In this document: piece by piece, positions 10,900 to 23,022 of the stretch
Numbering within the stretch: the first letter of the stretch is position 1
Layout: each line of letters opens with the position of its first letter
Assembly (NCBI GenBank): GCA_018907035.1
Contig: JACCIC010000019.1
Span: 1,122,501 to 1,186,500 of the forward strand
Direction: 5' to 3'
From: Sycobia sp. Sy_11
Taxonomy: Eukaryota; Arthropoda; Insecta; Hymenoptera; Epichrysomallidae
DNA length: 64,000 nt
Made by a program: the position numbers and the translations under genes
Notes under the pieces: model-generated
Database searches by the model: none
Seen by the model: only the letters and a program-made list of their open reading frames with translations
Told to the model about the DNA's origin: nothing

Positions 10900-13800
10900 C
10901 GCGAGATAGCGTGTTGCAGAAGATTAATCAAGAATAACTTATCTCGTCGCATAGCGATATAGATGTATGTTTACACCTGCACCTCTGGAAATTCATATTC
11001 TCGCTTTTCTATGTATTTCATTGTTTTTTTTTCTCTCTCTCTCGGCAACTAGGCCGAAGAATCGAATGGCTTCGCTCGATTCGAATTTTTCATAATCAAT
11101 ACTGTGACATTCTTTTCGAGAGCGACGTCGTTCCGAAGCCTGCGGGGTATCGTTGCATTGATTAAACGTTAATCGCGATAATTCGAGATTTTCGCCTGAT
11201 TTTCACACCCGAGCTTATCGGCAACCGCGCTCGTATCGCGAGTTCCGCCGGAGAAAGATAGGTATGAGGGACGGGCAAGAGGTTTCGACGGAGAAAAAAA
11301 AAACCATGGCCAAACTGCAATAATCGGGAAAAGAAAAAATTAAATAGCGCAATTTTCTGCACGTCGTCGAAAGGATGTGCCAAGGGAGGTTGCTGTAAAG
11401 AACTTTTAACAGTAGTGTCGATACTAATTTAAGTTTTCGTTCTGTTACTCAAGCTGAATCTTCGCAAAATTCCAAGAGTCAATTTATTTTACGATTTCAT
11501 TGAGATGCAGAATGATCAGAGAGAATTGGCCAAAATGAAAGTAAAAAAATCAATGCGATGGGAGAACGGTCATTTATCGCTGATAAGATAAATGCATGCA
11601 TTACAATTCTTACGAGAGATAAATCTGTTAATAAATTCATTAAATAAATTTAATAAATGTTAAATAAATTTGTCCTATAATTACGAAATATAGTAGAACA
11701 GTTTTCAAACTACTTTTAATGCAAAGACCTATTTCTCCGTGAAAATATCAGTTCTCTCCGTTTGAACCCTGCAGCAACTGTATACGCTTGTCGGAACTTT
11801 TTAGTACACGTCTTAGAACACGCGTTCGACATTTTCTTTTCCATTCGCCAAAATTACATATACGAGCCAATCCGTAGCTATTACGGAGGTCACGAAGTTC
11901 GTTTGCTCTTCGTTACTAAACACACTATTATAGAATTGAATTCGAAATGAGTCTTTATTAATTCTATATTTTATTTCATTACTTATATATTATAGAATTT
12001 CCATAATCTGACTGAATTTTATTATCCTTTGCAGGTGTGAATCGATAAATCGCTACGGAGAAAGTACATAGAGTGATTAATAACGCCCGTTTAGACCAAG
12101 GGATAGGACTGCCCAGCATTAAGCATTGTGCTTATTTGCAGCAAGATTGTAAAAAATCCGCTCGATCTCCCAATAGTTAACATACACGAGCATTAAATAT
12201 AAATGTATAAAAATAAAAATATAAATCAAGAGATGGAGAAGAAAAGACAACTGGTCTAGTTGATTTTTAAATTTTAATTCGCACCACCGAAAATAAGATA
12301 GGTCGATGGGAAAGGGGTCGTCGACCGAGCGATAAAACGATAAAACTGTCACAGCGAGATTTAAGTGAAAATAATTCAAAGTTCAATTAAAGAAACATTG
12401 ATTATTAATGATTATTTAATAATTAATGAGTGGATTTATTTATAAAATGGTTGCCGAGAGAGTCAATGAAATTGACAAGTCGATTCCAGAAATAAACGAG
12501 AGACGGTGCAATTTTTGTTCGTCGCGCTTGTCCGAGTCATTTTTAAAAACGCAGTATTCGAGTTTTCTTGAGAAACAACGATAATTCGGGACAATCGTTT
12601 GATAATGGCAGCGATCAGCATGATAAAAATGTAGAATCAGGCATAGCATATAAAATCAATTATAATAGCTTTAATCGATGTTATATATCGAACAGTTGAG
12701 ACGATGTTTGCGGAAGAGCATTTATGATTATTTATATAGTTTAACGAACTCGAACATCACATCGGGATTGAGAGAGGATTGTTTGAATTATTTTGCACTC
12801 TCATGATTTTGAAAATGATGGATGTATGGAAACAGGGTACTAAAAATAAATAATAAGAGAGGAAGAATGTCTGGAAAGTATTCGCATTGGGCTGTTAAAA
12901 TTAAAATACATGTAAATTTAACTATCGAGCCGAGTAAATAAGATCGTGTTTATCATTCTTTATTAATTTAAATAGGAAAAAGGGGGGGGGGTTATAAATA
13001 AGTTTTAAGGAGACGATCGAATTGGAATATTTGACGTTTCAGATTCTATAGTAGTGATTACAAACAAGGCATGCCCGACTGCCGTCATAATTATATTATA
13101 TGTGTTTGTTTAAAAAAAAAAAAAACTCCGAGGCCGATAAAACTATTAATCAGTGTGATTTACATCATAGTCGAAAGAAGTGGAGCCATTAGCATAAACT
13201 AACGTCGATTATAAGTTGTAGATGATAAATGCGCGTTGACAGACCTGTTGTAAAAATAATATTTAAACGATAGGAGCCGTAATTCATCGCCCGCTGTCTG
13301 TCGGTGTTTTTCGTTCACTTTTTCCTCCCCCTTCCGGCAATCTCGGTCTTGGATTTTCATTGCGAGCCCATCGCCGACGGTAATTCGAAATCTAAACGAT
13401 GCACGCGCGAGCGTCTCGGTGCGCATCGCGGGGCTGGCTCGTCGCGATGACTGCGCAATAGTCAAAATCAAAATGAACGCGTGCGCGAGTGCAGAAAATA
13501 CGCGCGTACATTTTCGCGAAGAAATTCAATTTTTAAAGTAGCGAGCGCGTAATTTTCATCGACTCGATTATCAACTCGTACCAATAGCGCAAAGGCACGG
13601 GGATTTATTCTTCTAGAATAGGGCGTGGCTACGTGACAAATTAAATTAAGCCCACAGCAAGCGCCGAAGGCATATTCCTAGCGATCGCTTGCGTATGGCG
13701 TACGAGGGAGGCAATGGGCCGCGGACGAATAATAATTCGTCATCTGGTCATGCAGTCGTAGACTTCGAAGCTGCATTACAATTTTGCGTTTTTGGACAGG

Positions 13801-13990
13801 GCACAGTGTGGCCTATTTAATTTCAACGAAATTATTATTGACGCAATATCCATGATTGGCCGTCGCGTAAGAGCTCATTGGTGAATACGATGAAAATGAG
13901 ATTAGGGCCGATGGGGAAGGGGGGGGGAAGATGAGGACGCACGCGTAGGAGTGAAAAATATGTAGGAACGACTTTATTAAGAGTAAATTT
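10900..13990. other. Long non-coding stretch, mostly AT-rich
   Basis: Moderate GC until about 11400, then AT-rich. Minor features are G9 and A14 runs near 12983 and 13111, and GC-richer sequence at 13300-13950 ending in a G run near 13919-13927. Frames at 11162-11383 (-), 12119-12379 (-) and 13199-13471 (-) are unsupported. Confidence 0.55.
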
Positions 13991-14011
13991 ATAAATTACG
14001 GGGAAACAGAG

Positions 14012-14014
<3 letters not shown>

Positions 14015-14046
<32 letters not shown>
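14015..14046. repeat. (GA)n microsatellite
   Basis: A pure AG run of about 16 units. Confidence 0.95.
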
Positions 14047-14050
<4 letters not shown>

Positions 14051-14275
14051 AATAGAAACGACCGCTCTTGCGTTCCGCGTATGTAAGCACAGCCGCGTAT
14101 ATATGTATATCTATATACAAACGCTATTATAGTATCAGTGCTCCAGTATTATAACCGGCGCGCCCGCGATCGCCCCAGAAGTGACTGACCCTGTATTAGG
14201 TCACACTTGCTCCGCGCGCCCCTCCCCCCGCCCTCGCCCGTCGGCGCTATTATAGCACGCTAAGCTCTGCACCCA

Positions 14276-14278
<3 letters not shown>

Positions 14279-14328
<50 letters not shown>
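14279..14328. repeat. (TA)n microsatellite
   Basis: A pure run of about 25 units, flanked on the left by a short GC-rich segment (14155-14278). Confidence 0.95.
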
Positions 14329-14329
<1 letters not shown>

Positions 14330-14862
14330 TAGAATAAAATCGAGCTCCCGCGCCTCTATTTCAATTTTTGTCTGTTTACGAAAAAAAGGCGAATCTGCTT
14401 CGTTGGAAGGGTGAACGATCGCTCGCGTGTTCAACTTTCGGGATTAACAGGGATTCTCCCAGAGTTGGATTTTAAATTTGTCACCTTTGCGCATAATTAG
14501 CAAGGAAAAGCCTCGTATGCAATGGAATACTTTCGAATGCAGGTCGCATCTGTTGTTTTTCGATTCTTTAATCGTGCCTTTTTTTTTTAACGAAACGAGC
14601 GGTCTCCTCGCTTGAATTTCTAACGCATTATGCACGAGCCGAAAAGTTCGATCGAGCGAAAAACATACGGCACTCAGCAGCCTCGATATCCGTTATAATT
14701 GGCAATGCATCGTAACGCACATTGTGATATAAATATGACTTGATTCGATCGCGAGTCTCACACAGTTCTATGGATTTAACGCAATTTTATTTGCTTTCTT
14801 AAGCATTTCGTAATTGATCGAGGAGAATTTTCTTATTTCCTATGTATGTACAATTGGAGAAG
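14329..14862. other. Mixed-composition spacer
   Basis: No gene or structured element seen; TCGA words are common. Confidence 0.5.
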
Positions 14863-14888
14863 GAGAGAGAGAGAGAGAGAGAGAGAGA
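14863..14888. repeat. (GA)n microsatellite
   Basis: A pure AG run of about 13 units. Confidence 0.95.
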
Positions 14889-15088
14889 TTGCAATTCTGA
14901 CTTCAGCGAGGACTCGTTTCCGTTGAAACAGTACATTGTCGCCGCTTGCGAATACGTTTCATCGAGGCTTTCGAGCGCCAAGCACGAGCTAAATACTCTG
15001 TAGAATTAAATCGGCAAAAATAGCCTCGCCGCTCAGAGAGGGCGGAAATTTCCGAAGAAGACCAGCGACAATCGTTCTCGCCGCAAAT

Positions 15089-15110
15089 AAAAAAAAAAAA
15101 AAAAAAAAAA
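15089..15110. repeat. Poly(A) tract
   Basis: A run of 22 A followed by A-rich sequence. It could be a retroposon tail, but no recognisable retroposon body lies upstream. Confidence 0.85.
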
Positions 15111-15490
15111 CCAAAAACACAACAACAAAAAAATTATAGTGATCGCGCGTTGCATCGGAATGGCCGAATTGTCTGCACTGGGCCAATTATAATAATGTAT
15201 CGCGTATCGGCAAGAACGAGGCACTCGTTAATAATTCGACTTTCGGTGTAGTGCAGACAAAAAGCCGAGTACTTTCAATGAACGCAGAATCCGCGCACTG
15301 TCAAAATCATAATTACGCGAAATCTAAAAAATCTTTCCACTATCGATTTGCTCAACGTATAGTTTTAACTTAACGAGATGTACATTGTCCCGCGTTTAAT
15401 AACCTTCGCGTCATTTCTCGGTAAATAAATAAATATATAAGAATTTCCACATAGGCATTCCGTCCCGCTCGGCTTTATCTCGTTGTTTGC

Positions 15491-15537
15491 TTCTTCTTCT
15501 ACCTCTTCTTTTTCTTCTTCTTCTTCTTCTTCTTCTC
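15491..15537. repeat. (TTC)n microsatellite
   Basis: An imperfect pyrimidine trinucleotide run, followed shortly by a TA run at 15560-15579. Confidence 0.9.
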
Positions 15538-15559
15538 TATATCGTGCGATATGCATGTG

Positions 15560-15579
15560 TATATATATATATATATATA
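15560..15579. repeat. (TA)n microsatellite
   Basis: A pure run of about 10 units. Confidence 0.95.
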
Positions 15580-17276
15580 ATAGGCGCAGTGCGAATACTT
15601 AACACTGGCGACTTTATCAAACGCTATTCAACGTTGAGAATTATTAACGTACATATTCCTGTGAAACACGCGGAGCATGTTTGGACAAGTGATTGCTCCC
15701 CATACGTTTCTAGCATATTGATCTACGGCATTGAGCGTCTCTACCGTTCCTTCATCGGCTACGTAGTTTAAATTTCAATTCCATCAAAACCAAACTGCGT
15801 CGCCGTCGTCGAACTGACACGCATTTCACGGAAAAAGGATGAAGGACAGGTACTTAACAAACTCGCCCCGTCTGCGCCCTCGTCAAACGCTGCAGCTTCG
15901 AAGAAACATTCGCTGCGAATTAGATCGCGCTTAATCGTAGGCTAAAATTCGTAACGGCCTGATGAGAGTTCCAGCGGCAAATTTGCCCGATCGTGGAGCT
16001 TACGCAGGCGCGAAATCGCGTGAAATTTGGACTGACGGGGATCGGCGACGATCCGTAACGCGCGCGCGCGCGATTAATCGAACGGCGATTTTATCCACGG
16101 AAGCGTCGATTGCCGGAGGACAAGCGAGCGCCGTATTAACGAGCGCGGGATGACGGCGGGAAAGTCCACCGGATCGCGTATCCACGTATCTATGAATCGA
16201 TGTATCGCAAGAAACTCCGAGTAGAATATCGGGCGAACATAATTTTCATCTATACCCGTTAGGGCAGAATTACCTTTACAACAATCTCGGGGCAACGCTG
16301 TTATGATTTATTTGTTTATTCATTTAATCATTTTTAAATTGAAGCTTTGCGGATATTATTGCATAAAGCGTTAGAATTTGAAGATAGCGCGCGATCGGGG
16401 GATAAATATTTTTTTACAAAAAGCGCAAAAACAATTATTTGATCTTTTCATTTTTAAGCGATTACGATCGGTGTTTCATGAAAAGAAAGGATGGGTTCTT
16501 TGATTGGAAGGATTGATTTCTTCATATCGAGCGGTCCAATTCCCATAGTCGGCGTTTTGAAATACTTTCCTCGATGTTTCTCCATCGGTTTCTTGATTTC
16601 TTCATTCTCATTTCAGCACGAGCGCGTAAGGGAACTAAAAGAGAAAAAAAAATCTGACGAACTTAGATTATTTTAAAAGACGATAAATCTCATCTCTGCC
16701 CTGCATATGTAGCATTTTGTCTCACTAAATGCGGAAATATATAATATACAAAAGCTGTTTACAGGTTATTAATATCGTGCAAGGTATTTCTGGTTTAAAA
16801 GTAAGGATAGTAAAATCCTATAAAATCATTATTCCACTAATGTCTTTTTTTTATATAATCTAGGCAAAAATTTATCGCGCGATATTCAAGGAACGCGACC
16901 CTTCCCAAGAGAGCTGCAGCCCCTAGGCAACATTGCCTACTTCTCGTGCAGCTTAATTCGTCACTGTTCAGCGTACGCTGTGAGAAATTCATATTAATAT
17001 TCACCCTTTTAATGGCAGTTTTGGGACAGATTTCGCCGATTGAAAAAAAATGTTCAATTCTTCTTCTTCAAAAAAAAAAAAAAAGAAAGAAACAAATACT
17101 ATAATAAGACTGTTATAAAAGGGTAAATTTTAATACGTAAAGGTGATACGTTTCGCTAACGCTGATTGAACTTTTTCTTCCCAATAGACACGGCCTGTCC
17201 CAATTAATTTTAGTATTTAACATTGTAATCCTCCCAGTGTAGATGTTTTTTAAATTGTTTTTCAACTCCCGCTCAC

Positions 17277-17277
<1 letters not shown>
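15580..17277. other. Non-coding stretch, nothing recognised
   Basis: Moderate GC from 15780 to 16200, with a GCGC run near 16060, then AT-rich. An A14 run lies near 17070-17083. No supported gene. Confidence 0.55.

Positions 17278-17330
<53 letters not shown>
17278..17330. repeat. (TA)n microsatellite
   Basis: A pure run of about 26 units. Confidence 0.95.
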
Positions 17331-17333
<3 letters not shown>

Positions 17334-17663
17334 CTACTTCGAGAGAGCGACTTTCTTGTCGATGACGCGGCAGCGCGATAAAACAATTAGCGAGGCATCA
17401 TTATACAGGAGCAGGTTTGACGTGCAGCTTACGGTATTATATATATACATAAGCGATCCCGGTTACCTGGGGCTGCAAAACAAAAAAAAAGAACTTATAT
17501 ACATACGTACGTGTAAGTGTATGCGTAACGGAAATTCTTCGAGGTAATGACTTAGTGTATATACAAAGGAAGCGCGCATTTATGTATGCGCGCGAAAAAT
17601 TTCGGGATTTCGCGAGGGCTTCCCCAATACAATAACTCTGACCCTCAACGCAAGTCTGAGTGC

Positions 17664-17664
<1 letters not shown>

Positions 17665-17742
<78 letters not shown>
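17665..17742. repeat. (ATT)26 trinucleotide array
   Basis: About 26 uninterrupted ATT units. The complementary strand reads AAT, giving a poly-Asn frame at 17437-17787 (-). That frame also runs through unrelated sequence and has no independent support as a protein. Confidence 0.95.
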
Positions 17743-17792
17743 GTTATATATGGAAGAACAAAATAACAATAGTAATAATCGAAACAAAAATT

Positions 17793-17798
<6 letters not shown>

Positions 17799-17828
<30 letters not shown>
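17799..17828. repeat. (TA)n microsatellite
   Basis: A pure run of about 15 units close to the ATT array. Confidence 0.95.
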
Positions 17829-17830
<2 letters not shown>

Positions 17831-18780
17831 TTTTGATTTTGAAGTCGCACCAGCCTCGAAATATTATATATACTTATATAATATTCATGAGATTTTTAGG
17901 AGAAACATATGTGTGTGTGTATGTATTATATTTCAATTTTCGTGATAAATTGCGTACATCCGTGATTATTATTCAACACAAAGTCGAAAAAAAACGCATA
18001 ATAAAAGTAATCCGATCCTTTACATTACTTTCAATACATCGAAAGCGAACATTTCTTTCTACGAATTTCCGTCACAATACATGAAGAACTTCAAATTTTA
18101 GGCCAATCCCCAGTCCCAATTCATATTCCATTTAAAAATGATTTAAAAATATATATTTAAATTTCTCCTATATTACTTTTACTTCATCATTCTTTATGAA
18201 TAAACTTTGTTTTCAAGCATCAGATAAACATTTATCGATTACATAAGATCCATACGGAAATATCATCTATTTTTCTTGATATGAATATATTAAATTTTAA
18301 TTAAAGTTTAATTACGTTATTTACTAGATAAATACTCGTATGCCTATTGATTGTGATTAAGTATGCATACGCTGAATAATACGATTCTGATTTGAATTTT
18401 TAAGCAAAAAAAAAAAATTTTATTTCGCCTATTTCAGAAGCAGGATTCTATGTTAAAAACCATCCTGTTCATTTAAAAATCCACATGTTATACGATAGAA
18501 CTGTTTGAAGATATTAAAGTGGGATCGTATTATTTGGGCACTGGACTCGAGTACGTAACGTTATACTCTCAGCTGTGACGATAAAACATTGTATACCATT
18601 GATCTAAAAAGATTTGTTCATTTGAAAATGAATCTTACAAACACCCCATATAACTAATACTCTCACTCTTCTACAAAAACATCTTCATGCCCATTTATTT
18701 CGATTTTACGCAGAGATAATGCGACAGAATCCGTAACTATCCCGTTATATGTATACATATATATATATAACTCGGAAAGC
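17829..18780. other. AT-rich stretch
   Basis: Nothing recognised. It forms the AT-rich flank of the large CpG island that follows. Confidence 0.6.
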
Positions 18781-18940
18781 GAACTCAGGTGAACTCTCTG
18801 CCCTCCCCCTTCCTCCCACTCGGGAAAAACGGGTCAAAAATTCCGCGCGCGGGGTCGTGTTTTTTTTGCTTTACAGTATATATATATATATACGACGCGG
18901 TAGCGCGCGGCGACTCGGCGCGAAATATGGAGCGAGAGAC

Positions 18941-18971
<31 letters not shown>

Positions 18972-20040
18972 GGCAAAGATCTCGGGCGCTCGGAGGCAAC
19001 GACCCCTCTGCCTCCCTCCCGCCCCCGCGCGACCCGCGGAGCAGCGCGCCCGCTCGCGGTACTTGTGCTGAATAGTGAGCAGGCCGTTGACACGCGATGC
19101 CCCGTCCTCTCCTCCCCCCCGCCCCCCCTCGTCCACCCTCGCTCTCTTTCTGTAAATATATTTCTATCTCTACGCCTGTCCCTCGTTGTTTCTCTCGTTG
19201 TCGCGAGAGCGCGACCCTCCCCCCACCCCTCCTCGCCCCTCCGGCCCGCGCCGCGACCGCGAGGCGCTCGGTTCCGTGGAGATCCCCGGCGACGGGAAGC
19301 GATCGTTAATGCGCGCTCGCGTAACGCGCGCCGCTTGGCGCTCGAGCTGCGCGGTTCGTCGGCCCGGGCCCCTTGGCCCTTGCGCCGCTCGTCGCGCTCG
19401 CCGAGGAACGAACGGCGACAATTCCTTGGGGCACGGCCGAGCCGCGAATTAGCGATCCGATCATCGATCGCGCCCGGCCGCGCGCACTATAATGCAATTC
19501 ATCGGGCGTTTGCCGAATATGAGGGGGGTAGGGGGACGCTCGAGGTACGGGCCACGAGCAGGAAGACGAGGAAACGCTTGAAAGGTAATGGTTTGTCGAA
19601 AAAGTCTCGTCGCGTCGATGACAACGACGCGAAAAACCAAATCGATAGAGCTTCACTTCTCCGCCTCTCCCTGATTATGATCGTCGCGCCACCGCGCGAT
19701 CATCGAACTTGGCACGCGCGTATGCGCGTACGTATGTGTAATATAGGGAAATCGCGCGAGAATAATGCGGGAGGCTCGAAAAGAATGTCGGAAGATAATG
19801 ACGAGAGTAATAGGAGCAGCGAGAACGGGAAGATAAATGGCATTGTGTGCGCCGGCTCGGTGCAATGCACCCCGGTCTCGGCGGCAGCGGCGCGCGTCGC
19901 TCGGCTTCAATTAGCTATTTTTATTGCGCGCTCCACCTCCCCCCTCCCCCCCCCTCCCCTTCTTCGCAGCTCCACTCGCCCGTCCGCGGTTCTCCCCTCG
20001 ACTATTCCTAGAGCCGTGCGAGATATACAAGGTTCGTATT
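18780..20040 (+). promoter_or_regulatory. Largest CpG island; possible first exon
   Basis: More than 1.2 kb of CpG-dense sequence with a TA run at 18877-18892, a GA tract at 18941-18962 and several C-rich runs. A plus-strand frame stays open for 506 codons (18789-20309), but its first half is repeat- and composition-driven. The most protein-like part begins at an ATG at 19785 (A at -3): an acidic, Ser/Asn-rich stretch starting MSEDNDESNRSS, then an Ala-rich segment. A GC-rich promoter with a long 5' exon is the simplest reading. No family is recognised and no strong GTAAGT donor follows. Confidence 0.35.
18941..18962. repeat. (GA)n microsatellite
   Basis: A pure AG run inside the largest CpG island, followed by imperfect GA units. 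Confidence 0.95.
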
Positions 20041-20247
20041 TATGTGCGACGGAGATATGTGCTCGGACAGCTGAAATTCATGTCTCCAGTGTTGGTCAGA
20101 GGGGCAATAATCCTTGGGTGCGTGCACGTAGAAATTGTTGTTTAAAAATAGTTTTAAACAAGAATATTTGCAAATCTGTGCGTAGCAAGAAGCGCCTTAT
20201 ACGTGTAAAATTTTATAGAATGTATGCGTCTTCTATCATATGGTGTT

Positions 20248-20251
<4 letters not shown>

Positions 20252-20281
<30 letters not shown>
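20252..20281. repeat. (TA)n microsatellite
   Basis: A pure run of about 15 units at the end of the open frame that leaves the CpG island. Confidence 0.95.
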
Positions 20282-20285
<4 letters not shown>

Positions 20286-20850
20286 CATAAGAAATGTATT
20301 GCAATATAAAGAAATGTAGATTTTTAGACTTGTTTTATTGAAAATACTGTTTAATCATTATTTGTGAACCTACTGTAAAATGTGCAAATAATAATATATT
20401 GCTTTGTCACTGACCGTGTCATTGACTAATTATTTCAATAAACGATTCGCTATTTTACTGCCAAAATACACTATTCGATGTCAACAAATTGTACTAAATC
20501 GTTGTAAATTATAAAATAGTATCGATCAAATAATTTTTATTTTATGATCATAATAAATATTGTTAGAATGAAATTATCGAGCCAAAGAGCTAAGAAAGAA
20601 AGAATCGATTTCGTTCCAAGCTTACGGCAAATTAAAAAAAGAAGTTAAAGTCGTGTTCAGGAAGAGTTGGAGCCATAAAAAGAATTAAATTGAACTATAT
20701 TTCAGTATATTTGTCCAAGGACTCATACCTGGACTACATATGTACATTACGGAAAAGTGTAATGCAATAATAACAGCAGTAAAACACATTATAGTTAGAA
20801 GAATTATCATACTCGTAGCGTAACAAAATGAAGTATGTATGTGTCTAGAT
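20282..20850. other. AT-rich stretch
   Basis: No gene or structured element seen. Confidence 0.6.
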
Positions 20851-21284
20851 AGAGAGAGAGAGAGAGACCGCCTCGATCACGGAGTCTTAGAATCCGACAA
20901 GGTTAAATCCTTCCACTGGTCGACGATCTTGAAAGCCCGATTACGGCCTTGTTGCCATGCGTGCTTTCGGTACAGCGAGCGAGACGGGGAGGGGAGGGGG
21001 CGCCAAGAAAGACCGGGTAATCGACAAGTCCAATTACGCGGATGATTTTGCCTCAATGACGCGTCTCCCGTTATATACGAGCGGACGCGCGAGGTCCGTC
21101 GAGTGAAAGAGAGCCCCGAGCCTTGATGTAAAATATATATATATATATATACGTGCGCACGCGCGTGCGAAATCAAAGCATAAACGTTGCCGCGCACCAG
21201 AAAAAAAGGGAGGCCTCATGGCGCGGTCCCTATTCAAGGAGCCCCATGATGGTTTCGTTCGCGTATAATAAGCCGAATTAACAA

Positions 21285-21320
<36 letters not shown>
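20851..21320. other. Moderate-GC block with GA, TA and CA repeats
   Basis: A short GA run near 20851-20867, a G-rich segment at about 20985-21002, a TA run at 21131-21150 and a CA run at 21283-21320. No supported exon. Confidence 0.55.
21283..21320. repeat. (CA)n microsatellite
   Basis: A near-pure CA run of about 18 units. Confidence 0.95.
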
Positions 21321-21322
<2 letters not shown>

Positions 21323-21454
21323 TTCGGAGCAGTAAATTGTGAAAAGACCATTGTACTTTTGTACGAACACTAGATACAGGCGAAAAAGGATTTGAGATCT
21401 CAGTGTTTGCCGGACGACGTCTGAAGGTGCGAGGTTAACGGCTCTTCTCATCGG

Positions 21455-21460
<6 letters not shown>

Positions 21461-21501
<41 letters not shown>
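21461..21501. repeat. (CT)n microsatellite
   Basis: A pure CT run of about 20 units followed by imperfect CT sequence to about 21540. Confidence 0.95.
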
Positions 21502-21503
<2 letters not shown>

Positions 21504-21959
21504 CTCCTCCCTTCTCTCTTTCTCTCTTTGTATTTCTCTACTCTCCGGCCAAATTATAATTGGATAAGGCAATTCAATCGATATTGTCGAGCAGTCCCAA
21601 TGCGCAGGCAGAAAATTGGTTCTTTCTTTGATCAATAAGCGATCGAGAGAGATCTTTGCAAATATTGCCACTCCCCTCCACCGCACTCATCCTCTTCATA
21701 TGCTCTCATATATCTCCCTCTCTCTCTTTCTCTCGCTCACTTTTTTCATGACTCTCGAAAGTTCAACGAGCTATTAATTTCATATATATATATTTACGAC
21801 GACTGAATTAAAGTAAATGGAATAAACTGAGTTTTTGGTTCAGCGCGTAGTCAACGTAAATATAGTCGTATAAGCACTATGCTCGTGCGTAAATGAATGA
21901 TTGCAGCTGATGTGCGGCGCTTTGTAGTTTCTGCAAAAAAGGAAAAATTTTGTTCGTAT

Positions 21960-22430
21960 TTGTCTTTAACAGTTGTACAAAGAATTGGAGAGCTCGTTTA
22001 TTCACTGTATTCATTGTAATTATTTTATTACTTTTTTTGGAATGGACGTGATGTATACATTAATTTACACCAATATTACATTATTTTATCTTACATTTAG
22101 ATTAATTGCATATTTTTCGCTATTGTTCCTTGAACCGTCAATACAACTCTTAAACTTTTGTTTTTCTATAACCTTTCCTTTTATTTTCAATTTTTATTTT
22201 CCACATTTTTCACTATTTCTGTGTTGGACTTTTTGTTTTTCTGATTGTTTTTTATTCCAACATTGCTTACTCAGTTTTTCTTCTCTGTTCATTCTGATTT
22301 TTCTTTATATTTCCACGCTGTTACATCTGATTTTCATTTTTTCATGGGCAAACGTTTGCGACAATTCTCCAAAACCGATAGTAGGGACCAACCCCGATTT
22401 TATCAGATGCTTACCTAGCATACTGTAACC
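21960..22430 (+). other. Pyrimidine-rich block with a hydrophobic open frame
   Basis: From about 22010 to 22350 the plus strand is dominated by T and C, giving an open frame (21973-22428, TTG start) of mostly Phe, Leu, Ile and Ser. The frame follows from strand composition, and I see no transmembrane family signature. It is recorded because the strand asymmetry is strong and it lies next to the mariner relic. Confidence 0.3.
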
Positions 22431-22877
22431 AGTTATTAGGATTTTGGTAATGATTTTAATGATTTGAATGATTAGTAATGATTTCCTATTTCACCTAATC
22501 ACATCTTATGTTCTTTTGATACTTACATGCCCGTGAACAAAGGATCTGACGGCAGTTATTGTGCTCATTGGATATCAACTAATAATCTATGAGCCACCAA
22601 TCATCAAAAATTTTATGTCGTTGATGGAACGTCTAGATGAACCGATCGCGAGTTCAGGACCAATGAACTTCTTCTTTGCTTCTAATTTTGTTAATCTTAA
22701 AATAACAATTTGATGCGTCTATTTCTTAGAATCGGTCAGAGAAATTCCATAAGGCAGTAAGGAATCAGCCACGAAGAAGTCATTGAATTGTCACGAGTCA
22801 TCAGAGTACCCCAACTAATCTCACTTCATTGGCATCCTAAGCTGCTAAACAAATAGTCGTTAGTTCCGGCCCCCCAT
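22431..22877. other. Unique sequence left of the mariner relic
   Basis: Non-repetitive, moderately AT-rich sequence with no recognised element. It ends in a C-run just before the TA target and the terminal repeat. Confidence 0.5.
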
Positions 22878-22904
22878 ACGAGGGTGGTTCAATAAGTACC
22901 CCTG
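22878..22904 (+). repeat. Left terminal inverted repeat of mariner-type element
   Basis: The sequence TACGAGGGTGGTTCAATAAG begins at 22877 with a TA, the target used by mariner elements, and resembles mariner terminal repeats of the ACGAGGG/TTCAATAAGT type. No complementary copy was found in the roughly 1.5 kb downstream of the pseudogene. Confidence 0.7.
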
Positions 22905-23022
22905 TATGAAGACAGAGGACGTTCCTTAGGGAAGCTGGTGTTACTATCGTGTGCTGCTATCAAACGATGACAAAACAAATTTCAGACTGATTGATAGGTT
23001 AGTTTAGAGTTTTAAGTTGGCT

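Noticed and set aside
15089..15110. Poly(A) tail of a retroposon
   Set aside because: No pol III promoter boxes, SINE body or target duplication were recognised upstream. The same holds for the A runs at 28711 and 48288.
17437..17787. Poly-Asn protein on the minus strand
   Set aside because: The Asn run is the ATT array read backwards. The flanking frame is short and unconvincing.
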